Both the position numbers and the translations under genes were made by a program. Shown piece after piece: positions 45,226 through 52,748 of a stretch of 64,000 nucleotides of DNA. The stretch is from Alteromonas sp. RKMC-009. GTDB lineage: Bacteria; Pseudomonadota; Gammaproteobacteria; Enterobacterales; Alteromonadaceae. Below the pieces are notes generated by a model. The model ran no database searches. It saw only the letters and a list, made by a program, of their open reading frames with translations, and had not been told where the DNA came from. Every line of letters starts with the position of its first letter. Positions within the stretch are counted from its first letter, which is position 1. The stretch spans positions 2,790,001 through 2,854,000 of the forward strand of contig NZ_CP031010.1 of assembly GCF_003584565.2 (NCBI RefSeq). Reading direction: 5' to 3'.

Positions 45226-46386
45226 ATGAAGACACTTCTCGCCCTACGACAAGCCAAACAAGAAAAGCTGGAAACTCTAAATAACCTCATTTCCGGCGCA
45301 CAAACTGAAAAACGTTCCCTCTCTGATTCCGAAATCTCCCAACAAGAAGCGCTGACAAGCGAAGTTCGCAATCTGAACAAGCAGATTGAAGCCGCTGAGT
45401 TGCTGGCAGACGAAGAACGCAGCCTGATCGGTGGCAGCAAAACAATCACCGAGAATGGCAAGCCCACCAACACAGAAGTACGAAACTTTGTCATGTCCGG
45501 CGAATCACGAAGCCTGAGCGCAGCGGTTGACGCAAGCGGCGGTTATACCGTTATCCCGGCATTGGATAAAGAAATCTACAAGCTGTTACGCGATCAGTCA
45601 GTCTTCCGCCAGAACGCAACGGTTAAAACAATTTCCACCCAGACCTTTGAAAAGCTGGTCAGCGTTGGCGGTACCACAGCAACATGGGCAGCTGAGAGTG
45701 ACGACCGAAACGAAACCAGCACAAGCCAACTTGAAAAGGTTACCTGGTCACTGAATGCGCTTTATGCCTACCCAATGACTACAGAAGAATTGCTGGATTG
45801 GTCTGACTTTGATGTCTCAGGCTGGTTAACCTCAGAAGTGGCAGACGAAAGCGGCCAGAAAGAAGAAGCGGCATTTTGGAACGGTGACGGTGTTAAAAAA
45901 CCAACTGGCCTTCTGACCTACACCACGACAGCTGAAAATGACGCGGTACGGGCTTTCGGTACAATTCAGGAAATCGAAACCGCATCCACGGCCATTGCAA
46001 GCGATGACCTGATCACCCTGGCACATACACTGAAGAAAGGTTACCGGGGTTCTGCTAAGTTCTTCATGAACGATGCAACCCAGGAAAAAATCCGCAAGCT
46101 TAAAACGTCCGATAATGATTATCTCTGGCGGGCTGGCCTGATGGAAGGGCAAGCCAATACGCTACTTGGAAAAGTCGTAGAAACGGCAGAGCAAATTCCC
46201 GATGATTACATCGTGTATGGTGACTTGGCAAAAGCCTATTACATCACCGATCACACTTCGGGCGTGCGGATGCGGAAAGACAACATCACGAAGCCCGGCT
46301 TTGTGAAAATGTACACCTCACGTTATGTCGGTGGCGGTCTGGTAGACAGCAACGCTATCAAGTTCATGAAAGTGGCCGCAGCATAA
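45226..46386 (+). CDS. HK97-fold major capsid protein
   Basis: A 386-residue capsid protein. The first about 100 residues form a charged coiled coil (RQAKQEKLETLNNLISGAQ), the scaffolding delta-domain removed by the protease in this family; the mature part starts near SLSAAVDASGGYTVIP, followed by E-loop (TTATWAAESDDRNETSTS), P- and A-domain motifs and the end YTSRYVGGGLVDSNAIKFMKVAA. ATG 45226 follows AGGA at 6 nt, with no in-frame alternative of family type. First gene of the structural operon. Confidence 0.95.
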   Translation: MKTLLALRQAKQEKLETLNNLISGAQTEKRSLSDSEISQQEALTSEVRNLNKQIEAAELLADEERSLIGGSKTITENGKPTNTEVRNFVMSGESRSLSAAVDASGGYTVIPALDKEIYKLLRDQSVFRQNATVKTISTQTFEKLVSVGGTTATWAAESDDRNETSTSQLEKVTWSLNALYAYPMTTEELLDWSDFDVSGWLTSEVADESGQKEEAAFWNGDGVKKPTGLLTYTTTAENDAVRAFGTIQEIETASTAIASDDLITLAHTLKKGYRGSAKFFMNDATQEKIRKLKTSDNDYLWRAGLMEGQANTLLGKVVETAEQIPDDYIVYGDLAKAYYITDHTSGVRMRKDNITKPGFVKMYTSRYVGGGLVDSNAIKFMKVAAA

Positions 46387-46395
46387 GGGGCCACC

Positions 46396-46953
46396 ATGAA
46401 AATTGAACGCAGAGCCTTAGAGGGCTTGGAAGTAAAGAGCCGGACGATCATTGGCCGTCCAGTAGTTTACAACTCACGTTCTGAGGACTTAGGGGGCTTT
46501 GTTGAAGTCATTGCCCCTCATGCGTTCAGAGAATCAATGGGGCGTGATATACGCGCCCTCATTGAGCATGATCCCTCAAAACTGATTGGAAGAACCAGCT
46601 CCGGCACCTTGAGAGTAAAAGAGGATAGCCAGGGCATTCTGGTAGAAATCGACCCGCCAAACACCCGCACCGCAGACGAATTACTAGAAAGCATACAACG
46701 CAAAGACATTAGCGGCATGTCATTTGGCTTCAGTGTCCCGTCTGGTGGTGACCATTGGGACGTTGAACAAGCCCCGGCACTGAGAACGGTTAACGCCGCA
46801 TTGCTTCACGAAGTCACAATAACAGCCCTGCCAGCTTACAAAGCGACTGATGTCAGTATCGCCATGCGAAGCTTGGAGCAACATCAAGGTGAGAAGCCGG
46901 TAGATCACACGCTCAACAACTTGTTGCAATTCATTGAGGTAAATAGCTTATGA
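46396..46953 (+). CDS. HK97-family prohead maturation protease
   Basis: A 185-residue serine protease that cuts the capsid delta-domain during maturation. It has the family start (RRALEGLEVKSRTIIGRPVVYNS), catalytic His in ALIEHDPSKLIGRTSSGTL and Ser in ISGMSFGFSVP, and the end HEVTITALPAY. It comes after the capsid gene, whereas most HK97-type phages have portal-protease-capsid; the order is inverted here. It overlaps the portal by 4 nt. Confidence 0.94.
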   Translation: MKIERRALEGLEVKSRTIIGRPVVYNSRSEDLGGFVEVIAPHAFRESMGRDIRALIEHDPSKLIGRTSSGTLRVKEDSQGILVEIDPPNTRTADELLESIQRKDISGMSFGFSVPSGGDHWDVEQAPALRTVNAALLHEVTITALPAYKATDVSIAMRSLEQHQGEKPVDHTLNNLLQFIEVNSL

Positions 46954-48155
46954 ACCCACTAAAACGATTATTCAAACGTTCAGAGCCTCAGACCCCCGAG
47001 CAACTAATGTCCTTGCTAAACAGTACACATACAACCGCATCTGGCGCGGCAGTAAACAAAGAAACGGCCCAAACATTGCCGGCGGTATATTGCGCAGTAA
47101 ATACGATTGCCGAGGCTGTAGCCAGTATGCCTCTCCATGTGTTCAAACGGTCTGATGATGGGGAGAAGGAAAGGCAACGAACCCACATTATTGAAAAGCT
47201 GTTTAACCTGACGCCAAACAGCTATCAGACTTCCTTTGATTTTAAAGTCGCTCTAATGCGTTCAGTTTTGCTCACCGGTAACGGTTACGCTGAAATCATT
47301 TACGACAATGCCGGCCGCATTCAAAAACTCATACCACTCCACCCGAATGAAGTAACGGTTAAGAAGCTGGAAAACTATCGGCTTGGTTACCAGGTGACAG
47401 CGAACGGTAAGATTCGAGCACTCCAACAAGAAGAAATCCTTCACATCCGGATTAACTCTGATGATGGTGTTTTAGGTAAGAGCCCTATCACAGTTTGCCG
47501 TGAATCAATTGGATTAGAGATCAGCTCTAAAGAATGCGGAGCTGACTTATTTAAAAATGGCTTAAGGCCCTTCGGAGTCATTGAGGCTGAAGGTACTGTC
47601 AAAGAAGAACTTGCCAAACTAATTAAAAAACAGCTGTTACAGTTAGCTGGCAAAGGTGAAAGGTTCGCGCCTTTGGTTCTGACCAACGGATTGAAATATA
47701 ACCCGGTTCAGATATCACATGAAGATGCAGAATGGCTGGAGTCAAGGAAGTTTGGAATAGCAGAAGTAGCCCGAATGTTTAAGATTAGTCCGATATTCAT
47801 CATGGACTACTCAAACAGCACATACAGCAACTTTGCAGAAGCAACGAAAGCCTTTCTACAGCAAACACTTCACCCATGGCTTACCAACATCGAGTTAGCA
47901 GTGTTAACCACGCTGGTCCCCGAACGTAATCAATCCATGCTCACCATTGAGTTTGAGACAAAGAACACGTTAAGGCTAACCACCCGTGAACGCTACGACA
48001 TTTATGATATCGCCATTCGTAACGGCCTTCAGAACCCGAACGAATGCCGACGAGCAGAGAACCTACCACCAAGAGAAGGCGGCGATGAGTACAGTCAGAG
48101 TTGGTTGCAGCAATCGCAACAGCAAGAACCGCAGACGGATCAGGTACCACTTTAA
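46950..48155 (+). CDS. Phage portal protein (HK97 gp3-like)
   Basis: A 401-residue portal, the dodecameric ring through which DNA enters the head. Family segments: TLPAVYCAVNTIAEAVASMPLHVFKR, LTGNGYAEIIYDNAGRI, HIRINSDDGVLGKSPI, and FKISPIFIMDYSNSTYSNFAEATKAFLQQTLHPW. Length is slightly short for the family but complete. Start overlaps the protease stop by 4 nt; stop shares one base with the HNH start. Confidence 0.95.
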   Translation: MNPLKRLFKRSEPQTPEQLMSLLNSTHTTASGAAVNKETAQTLPAVYCAVNTIAEAVASMPLHVFKRSDDGEKERQRTHIIEKLFNLTPNSYQTSFDFKVALMRSVLLTGNGYAEIIYDNAGRIQKLIPLHPNEVTVKKLENYRLGYQVTANGKIRALQQEEILHIRINSDDGVLGKSPITVCRESIGLEISSKECGADLFKNGLRPFGVIEAEGTVKEELAKLIKKQLLQLAGKGERFAPLVLTNGLKYNPVQISHEDAEWLESRKFGIAEVARMFKISPIFIMDYSNSTYSNFAEATKAFLQQTLHPWLTNIELAVLTTLVPERNQSMLTIEFETKNTLRLTTRERYDIYDIAIRNGLQNPNECRRAENLPPREGGDEYSQSWLQQSQQQEPQTDQVPL

Positions 48156-48529
48156 TGCCAAGCCGCCCGGGTAAAGCCTGCAGAGTTCCAACCTGCAAAG
48201 AGATAGCAAAGGCAGGTCAACACAACGGCTTCTGTGAAAAGCATAAGGACCGTTCAGGATGGTTTAAGCGAGAGAGAGACAGAGGCAACCGGCATCAGCG
48301 TGGTTATGGTAGTGACTGGGATAAGTTACGCCAGCAAGTAATCAAGCGTGATGCTGGTTTGTGTCAATCGTGTAGACGACAGAACAAATACACTAAAGGC
48401 TCTCACGTTGACCACATCAAAGCGAAAGCGCATGGAGGTAGTGATTCATTATCTAATTTGCAATTGCTTTGTGTGGCTTGCCACAACCACAAGACAGCCA
48501 CAGAGGGTACCCGTTATTTTAAAGACTAG
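48155..48529 (+). CDS. HNH endonuclease
   Basis: A 124-residue protein with an N-terminal zinc cluster (CRVPTCKEIAKAGQHNGFCEKH) and an HNH domain CQSCRRQ...HVDHIKAKAHGG...NLQLLCVACHNHKT. In HK97-type phages an HNH protein next to the terminase genes is required for specific cos cleavage. Its start overlaps the portal stop; its end is next to the candidate cos region. Confidence 0.93.
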   Translation: MPSRPGKACRVPTCKEIAKAGQHNGFCEKHKDRSGWFKRERDRGNRHQRGYGSDWDKLRQQVIKRDAGLCQSCRRQNKYTKGSHVDHIKAKAHGGSDSLSNLQLLCVACHNHKTATEGTRYFKD

Positions 48530-48602
48530 GGGCTGAGTTAGCAGGACCGCCGCTCTGGGAAAATTTACGCACCGTCAGTCTCAAAATTTGGAAATCAGAA
48601 CA
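48530..48602. other. HNH-TerS spacer, candidate cos region
   Basis: A 73-bp spacer, unusual in an otherwise overlapping operon, with GGACCGCCGCTCTGGG (about 48543-48558) followed by an AT run and ACGCACCGTCAG. HNH-TerS junctions are where HK97-like cos sites usually occur. No cleavage site can be proven by reading. Confidence 0.4.
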
Positions 48603-48989
48603 ATGACAGCACGAAAATCAGCATTAGAACTTGCACTTCAAGGAACAGCCAGAAGTGATCGAGCGACAGCCAAAGTCAAGCAGGATAAGGAATACAGCTT
48701 TCCACGTTGCCCGCGACACATTAAGGGCCAAGCCAAATCTGTTTGGCAAGATGTGTCAAAGGAAATGGACAAATATCAGGTGATTACCGGGGCAGACAAA
48801 GCTTTATTAGAGCAATACTGCCAACTTATGAGCCAGTTCAGGGCTAAACCGGAAGAGTTCACCGCATCGTTGCACGCGCAGTTGAAGGGCCTTGCTAACG
48901 ATCTTTACCTGACACCAGCCAGCCGGACAAAGCTCTCATTTGAAGAGCCGGACGCAGCTGACGCGTTAAATAAAAAGTATGGGTTGTAA
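48603..48989 (+). CDS. Small terminase subunit, P27 family
   Basis: A 128-residue TerS (FPRCPRHIKGQAKSVWQDVSKEM, ITGADKALLEQYCQLMSQF, LYLTPASRTKLSF), which recognises the packaging site and recruits the large terminase motor. ATG 48603 follows GGAAATC; a TTG at 48588 would add five residues. No terL follows, which is the key gap in this module. Confidence 0.92.
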   Translation: MTARKSALELALQGTARSDRATAKVKQDKEYSFPRCPRHIKGQAKSVWQDVSKEMDKYQVITGADKALLEQYCQLMSQFRAKPEEFTASLHAQLKGLANDLYLTPASRTKLSFEEPDAADALNKKYGL

Positions 48990-49000
48990 CTTGCTCGCAC

Positions 49001-49789
49001 TCAAAAGTGTCTTAACACATCTTTGTTTACTGTTTTAAAGTATCCAATCGTTCTGTAAACATCTGCAATCTCAATGACTCTAGGGTTGATGGTCCAAATA
49101 ACTGCTCTATGGTAACCATCATTTAGTGAGGATGATATTGAGGCCAGAGTGCTATCAATTATTACAATCCTTTCCAGAATTGAATCAAGTACTTTGAGAA
49201 GGTTGAGCACATAATTCAGATCACCTGGCAATTTTGGAGTTTTCTTATCGAAGTCTCCAGCCTTGACATGTAAACTTATATGGTTGGTAAGTAACTCAAC
49301 GGTAATCTTTATATCTTTCTGCTCGAAGATATTGTTTTTAGTGAGCGTGGACATGTTAAAAGTATCGTAGTCAATTGTGGTATAAGAAGCTTCCGATACC
49401 CACTTGCATTCGATCATAGAGCAAATATTTCTAGCTTCTTCTACAAGACTAGCCTGCCTGCGAAGGTTCGAGTCGATTTCTAGCTGAACAGCTAGATTAC
49501 TTCGCATCCCTTCAAATTCTGTTTTTTGCAGATAATAAGAGCGAACGACAAACCAAAGAACTGCGGCTGCTATTAAGGGGTTTAAAAAGTTAGAGAATAT
49601 TGATGAAAAATCAGCCCACGCTGCGGGATCTTCACTTCTATCCAATTTGACAATAAAGCCAAAGTAAATCGAATAGCTTAGGAATATTGTGACTACAATT
49701 ACGCCAATCCCCGCCAACAAATAATTCGAGGAGTATTTTAACTTAGCTAGGGCCGCTTCTGACTGTCCGTTTTCCTTTGCATCCGACAC
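49001..49789 (-). CDS. Putative abortive-infection (AbiC-like) membrane protein
   Basis: A 262-residue protein with two N-terminal membrane helices (LLAGIGVIVVTIFLSYSIYFGF and NPLIAAAVLWFVVRSYYL) joined by a short loop DPAAWADFSSIFSNFLNPL, followed by a charged helical cytoplasmic domain (KTEFEGMRSNLAVQLEID, ARNICSMIECKW). The loop-helix pattern resembles the putative phage abortive-infection family (putAbiC), but identity is weak by eye. It is oriented opposite to the capsid operon at the attR end, the usual cargo spot of satellites, and the stop is 11 nt from the TerS stop. AT-rich. Defence role is inferred. Confidence 0.6.
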   Translation of the reverse strand: MSDAKENGQSEAALAKLKYSSNYLLAGIGVIVVTIFLSYSIYFGFIVKLDRSEDPAAWADFSSIFSNFLNPLIAAAVLWFVVRSYYLQKTEFEGMRSNLAVQLEIDSNLRRQASLVEEARNICSMIECKWVSEASYTTIDYDTFNMSTLTKNNIFEQKDIKITVELLTNHISLHVKAGDFDKKTPKLPGDLNYVLNLLKVLDSILERIVIIDSTLASISSSLNDGYHRAVIWTINPRVIEIADVYRTIGYFKTVNKDVLRHF

Positions 49790-49931
49790 TATAACTCTCC
49801 CTGTTTAAAAGTCGATTTTACGTGCAAAAAGCAGGGATTTTCAACCAGAATAAAAACGTTCCCAAAACATTCCCACTTCTGGCATTTTGATTTTTTTGTT
49901 AGTAGATACTTCGGCCGAAAGCCTTTAAAAA
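49790..49931. other. attR-proximal spacer with accessory-gene promoter
   Basis: About 140 bp holding the promoter of the reverse-oriented accessory gene and the right arm-type integrase sites. No gene. Confidence 0.45.
49858..49878. repeat. Right arm-type integrase sites
   Basis: GTTCCCAAAA (49858-49867) and ATTCCCACTT (49869-49878) repeat the left-arm unit GTTCCCACTT with the same 11-bp period and orientation, 54 bp from the attR core. Confidence 0.6.
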
Positions 49932-50009
<78 letters not shown>

Positions 50010-50045
50010 TTTGAGGACGTTCCGCGATTGCTTGGAACGGCGCGT

Positions 50046-50074
50046 ATAATAGCGATGCAGTCTGGCTGGCGCAA
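50046..50074 (-). promoter_or_regulatory. Sigma70 promoter of tRNA-Val
   Basis: On the minus strand: -35 TTGCGC, 17-bp spacer, -10 TATTAT, followed by a GC-rich discriminator ACGCGCC typical of growth-rate-controlled stable RNA promoters. Confidence 0.8.
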
Positions 50075-50213
50075 GTAGTTTTTTTAAAGAAAAGCGCGGT
50101 CGCCGGTATAATGACCGCTTGTAGTTCATTCTGTACACACTTCTACTCTGCCCTGCTATCTTGTGCTAGTGTTCCCCTTGATTCTTTTCATTTTTCAGCA
50201 ACGTTACACACCT

Positions 50214-50702
50214 ATGAATTCAGATATTATTGACAGCCTGCTTGCGGACTGGGCGAAACAAAAGCCGGATATGGCGGGAACGGGAATGGCAGCCAGTGCG
50301 CGCATCATTCACCTTGGCAACCGTTTTGAACAGAACGTAAACCAGTTTCTGAAAACACATGGCATCAATTATACCGACTTCGACATTCTCGCTACATTAC
50401 GTCGCAAAGGTAGTCCTTTTCAGTTGTCACCCGGAGAATTGCAAAAATCCGTTATTTTAACCTCAGGCGCAATGACAGCCTGTCTGAAGCGGCTGGAAAA
50501 TAAAGGGCTGGTGAAACGCACGGTGTCAGACGGTGATCGCAGAGGCGTTAAAGTCACGCTGACAACAAAAGGTAATACACTGATAGAAGAGTCCATTGCC
50601 GGCCGGTTTGCGCTGGCAGATAAATCGGTCTGTGCGCTGGATGAATCAGAACTGTCCACGTTAATTACCCTCCTCAGAAAAATATCCCTCAGTTCCGGTT
50701 AA
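50214..50702 (+). CDS. MarR-family transcriptional regulator
   Basis: A 162-residue MarR protein: dimerisation helices at both ends and winged helix FDILATLRRKG...LSPGELQKSVILTSGAMTACLKRLENKGLVKRTVSDGDRRGVKVTLTTKG. Start 50214 (MNSDIIDS) is chosen because the 17 residues added by an upstream in-frame start are hydrophobic and unlike the family. It precedes the RidA/D-serine dehydratase-like genes by 130 bp containing a 22-bp palindrome, likely its operator. Confidence 0.9.
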   Translation: MNSDIIDSLLADWAKQKPDMAGTGMAASARIIHLGNRFEQNVNQFLKTHGINYTDFDILATLRRKGSPFQLSPGELQKSVILTSGAMTACLKRLENKGLVKRTVSDGDRRGVKVTLTTKGNTLIEESIAGRFALADKSVCALDESELSTLITLLRKISLSSG

Positions 50703-50750
50703 AGTACGGCGGCAGCACACTGTGCTGAATAGTTAATTCAATTGCGCACT

Positions 50751-50772
50751 TTTATCTTCATATGAAGATAAA
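50751..50772. promoter_or_regulatory. 22-bp palindrome, probable MarR operator
   Basis: TTTATCTTCAT / ATGAAGATAAA is a perfect inverted repeat without spacer, 60 bp before the ridA-like start and 49 bp after the MarR stop. Size and symmetry fit MarR operators, and TTGCGC upstream could be the -35 of the downstream operon. Confidence 0.7.
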
Positions 50773-50831
50773 TAGCTCGAATCACTTTTATTTTGTGATT
50801 ATGATAGAAAAAAAGACAAAGGTTAAAGTGA

Positions 50832-51230
50832 ATGAATATCGTAACTGAAAACGCACCATCTCCCGGCGGGCATCATGTACAGGCGTTCAGGTCCGGCAAT
50901 ATGCTGTTTATTTCCGGACAGCTCTCCTTTCCCCCGGCAGGTCCTGCGGCAATCGCACAGGACTTCAAAAGTCAGGCCATTCAGGCTTTCCGGAATGTTG
51001 AAGCCATTTTAAAAGAAGCAGCATTACCGCTCTCCTCACTGGTTCAACTGCGAGCATACATAACAGGCGTGGAAAACTGGCCTGTATTCGACGAAGTCTG
51101 CGAAGCTGTGTTGGGAACGCATAAGTGTGCCCGTGCTGTAGTACCTGTGCCGGAACTGCACTATGGCTGCAAACTCGAAATAGAAGCAGTGGCGAGTTAT
51201 GAAAATGCCACAGCGGAGACAGCACAATGA
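50832..51230 (+). CDS. RidA-family protein (cytosolic)
   Basis: A 132-residue RidA-like protein (NMLFISGQLSFP, QAFRNVEAILKEA, CARAVVPVPELHYGCKLEIEAVA). The usual substrate-contacting Arg is in CARAVVPV. It overlaps the next gene by 4 nt. RidA removes 2-aminoacrylate and related imines made by PLP-dependent dehydratases, which suits the downstream D-serine dehydratase-like enzyme. Confidence 0.88.
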   Translation: MNIVTENAPSPGGHHVQAFRSGNMLFISGQLSFPPAGPAAIAQDFKSQAIQAFRNVEAILKEAALPLSSLVQLRAYITGVENWPVFDEVCEAVLGTHKCARAVVPVPELHYGCKLEIEAVASYENATAETAQ

Positions 51231-52372
51231 CAGAGAAGCGAACACTCAACACCATAGACACGCCGTCTCTGATCCTCGATATCAGAAAAGTTAACGCCAA
51301 CATTAAAAGGCTGAAAGACCATCTTTCCTCCTTCAATGTTTCGTTCCGTCCACACCTGAAGACCTCCAAATGCATTGAAGTCGCGCGGATGATGATGACA
51401 ACGCCTTCTGGGCCGGCAACCGTTTCCACATTGAAAGAAGCGGAGCAATTTTCTGCAGGTGGTGTGACTGATATTTTATACGCGGTGGGCATTGCGCCGG
51501 GTAAGTATCAGCGTCTGGCTACCCTCGCAAGAAATGGCACAGGAATAACAGTGGTACTGGACTCCGTTGCACAGGCAAGAGATCTTGCAGCGTATTGTAC
51601 CGCCAGTGATTGTGAGTTTGGTGTGCTGATTGAAATAGACTGCGACGGTCACCGCTCAGGCGTAAAACCTCATGATTCAGCCACGCTGTCCGCTATCGCC
51701 GGTGAACTGGCAGGAACGCCGGCAAAGCTTAAAGGGGTGATGACACATGCCGGTGCCAGTTACAGTGAGTCAACATCACAGGCGCTGATTGAATGTGCTG
51801 AACAGGAAAGAAAAGCAGTGGCCGGGGCTGCTGATATTCTCAATGAGGCCGGCTATCCCTGCGAAATCGTCAGTGCCGGCTCCACACCGACCGCCCATTT
51901 TGCCCGTGACCTGACCGGCGTGACAGAAATCCGCGCCGGCGTATTTGCGTTTTTTGATCTGGTCATGGCGGGGATCGGCGTATGCCAGCCTGAAGATGTT
52001 GCTCTGTCTGTGCTGACAACGGTTATCGGCCACCAAAAAGAAAAGAATTGGATTCTGGTAGACGCAGGCTGGATGGCTATGTCCCGGGATAAAGGCACAT
52101 CAAAACAAAAAGTGGATCAGGGATACGGCGTAGTATGCGATATCCACGGCCATATTTATGAAGACTTACTGATGGTCGATGCTAATCAGGAACACGGTAT
52201 ACTGTCCCTTCGTAGCAGCAAAGGCACCCTGCCGGATTTACCAGTGGGCACCAGGCTGAGAATTTTACCCAATCACGCCTGCGCCACAGCAGCACAACAT
52301 CCTCGCTATGAAGTCACAGAGGGTGAAAATTTAGCGGTAATTCATCAGTGGCAACGTTTTTATGGCTGGTAA
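51227..52372 (+). CDS. DSD1-family PLP enzyme (D-serine dehydratase / D-threonine aldolase-like)
   Basis: A 381-residue fold-type III PLP enzyme. The alanine-racemase-like N-terminal barrel begins DTPSLILDIRKVNANIKRL with the PLP lysine in FRPHLKTSK; GVMTHAGASY and SAGSTPTAHF are cofactor-phosphate regions; the C-terminal metal motif PNHACATAAQH (His, Cys) is that of zinc-dependent D-serine dehydratases. It probably turns D-serine or D-threo-3-hydroxyamino acids into a 2-oxo acid and ammonia. Coupled to ridA by ATGA overlap, consistent with 2-aminoacrylate removal. Substrate remains open. Confidence 0.87.
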   Translation: MTEKRTLNTIDTPSLILDIRKVNANIKRLKDHLSSFNVSFRPHLKTSKCIEVARMMMTTPSGPATVSTLKEAEQFSAGGVTDILYAVGIAPGKYQRLATLARNGTGITVVLDSVAQARDLAAYCTASDCEFGVLIEIDCDGHRSGVKPHDSATLSAIAGELAGTPAKLKGVMTHAGASYSESTSQALIECAEQERKAVAGAADILNEAGYPCEIVSAGSTPTAHFARDLTGVTEIRAGVFAFFDLVMAGIGVCQPEDVALSVLTTVIGHQKEKNWILVDAGWMAMSRDKGTSKQKVDQGYGVVCDIHGHIYEDLLMVDANQEHGILSLRSSKGTLPDLPVGTRLRILPNHACATAAQHPRYEVTEGENLAVIHQWQRFYGW

Positions 52373-52748
52373 TAAATGCATCGTATAATTTCCGGATACC
52401 AGTAACACCTCTTTTCAATGAAAATGGTGCTGAATCAGTAAAAAAGTTGTCATCAACCTTTTGTGTTAATGACATTTTTCAAATTGATTTTTGAAACTGG
52501 TCGTAGATAACCATCACCTCATCGCACAAATCGTCTGCGAAGCTGCAGAAGCATAAAATGCCGCGAATACTCTCGCGTTAACATTTTTGGCTGTTTGCAG
52601 CGCGTCTTTCGACGCATTTCCAGCGACTACCTTCCCGTATACTGATTGTGGAAGGTTAGTCCGGGTGACAATCAGACTGCAAAAGCAGCGTAAAAACATA
52701 ACACCGGAGTCCTTTTGCCGTTGAATATAAATACATGGAGAACAACGC
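52373..52748. other. Intergenic region before the siderophore-type receptor
   Basis: About 376 bp. A 7-bp inverted repeat TTTCAAA-TTGATT-TTTGAAA (52477-52496) is present. I see no Fur box of good quality and no gene supported on either strand. It must hold the receptor promoter. Confidence 0.4.

Noticed and set aside
45063..45494. Minus-strand open frame of 143 codons over the capsid start and leader
   Set aside because: It is antisense to the capsid gene, has no family resemblance or ribosome site, and arises from the composition of the coding strand.
48101..48154. Extended N-terminus of the HNH gene
   Set aside because: The upstream in-frame codons overlap the portal gene; the ATG at 48155 overlaps the portal stop and directly precedes the zinc cluster.
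52373..52748. Fur box in front of the TonB receptor
   Set aside because: No run close to the GATAATGATAATCATTATC consensus is visible; iron control may exist but cannot be supported by reading.
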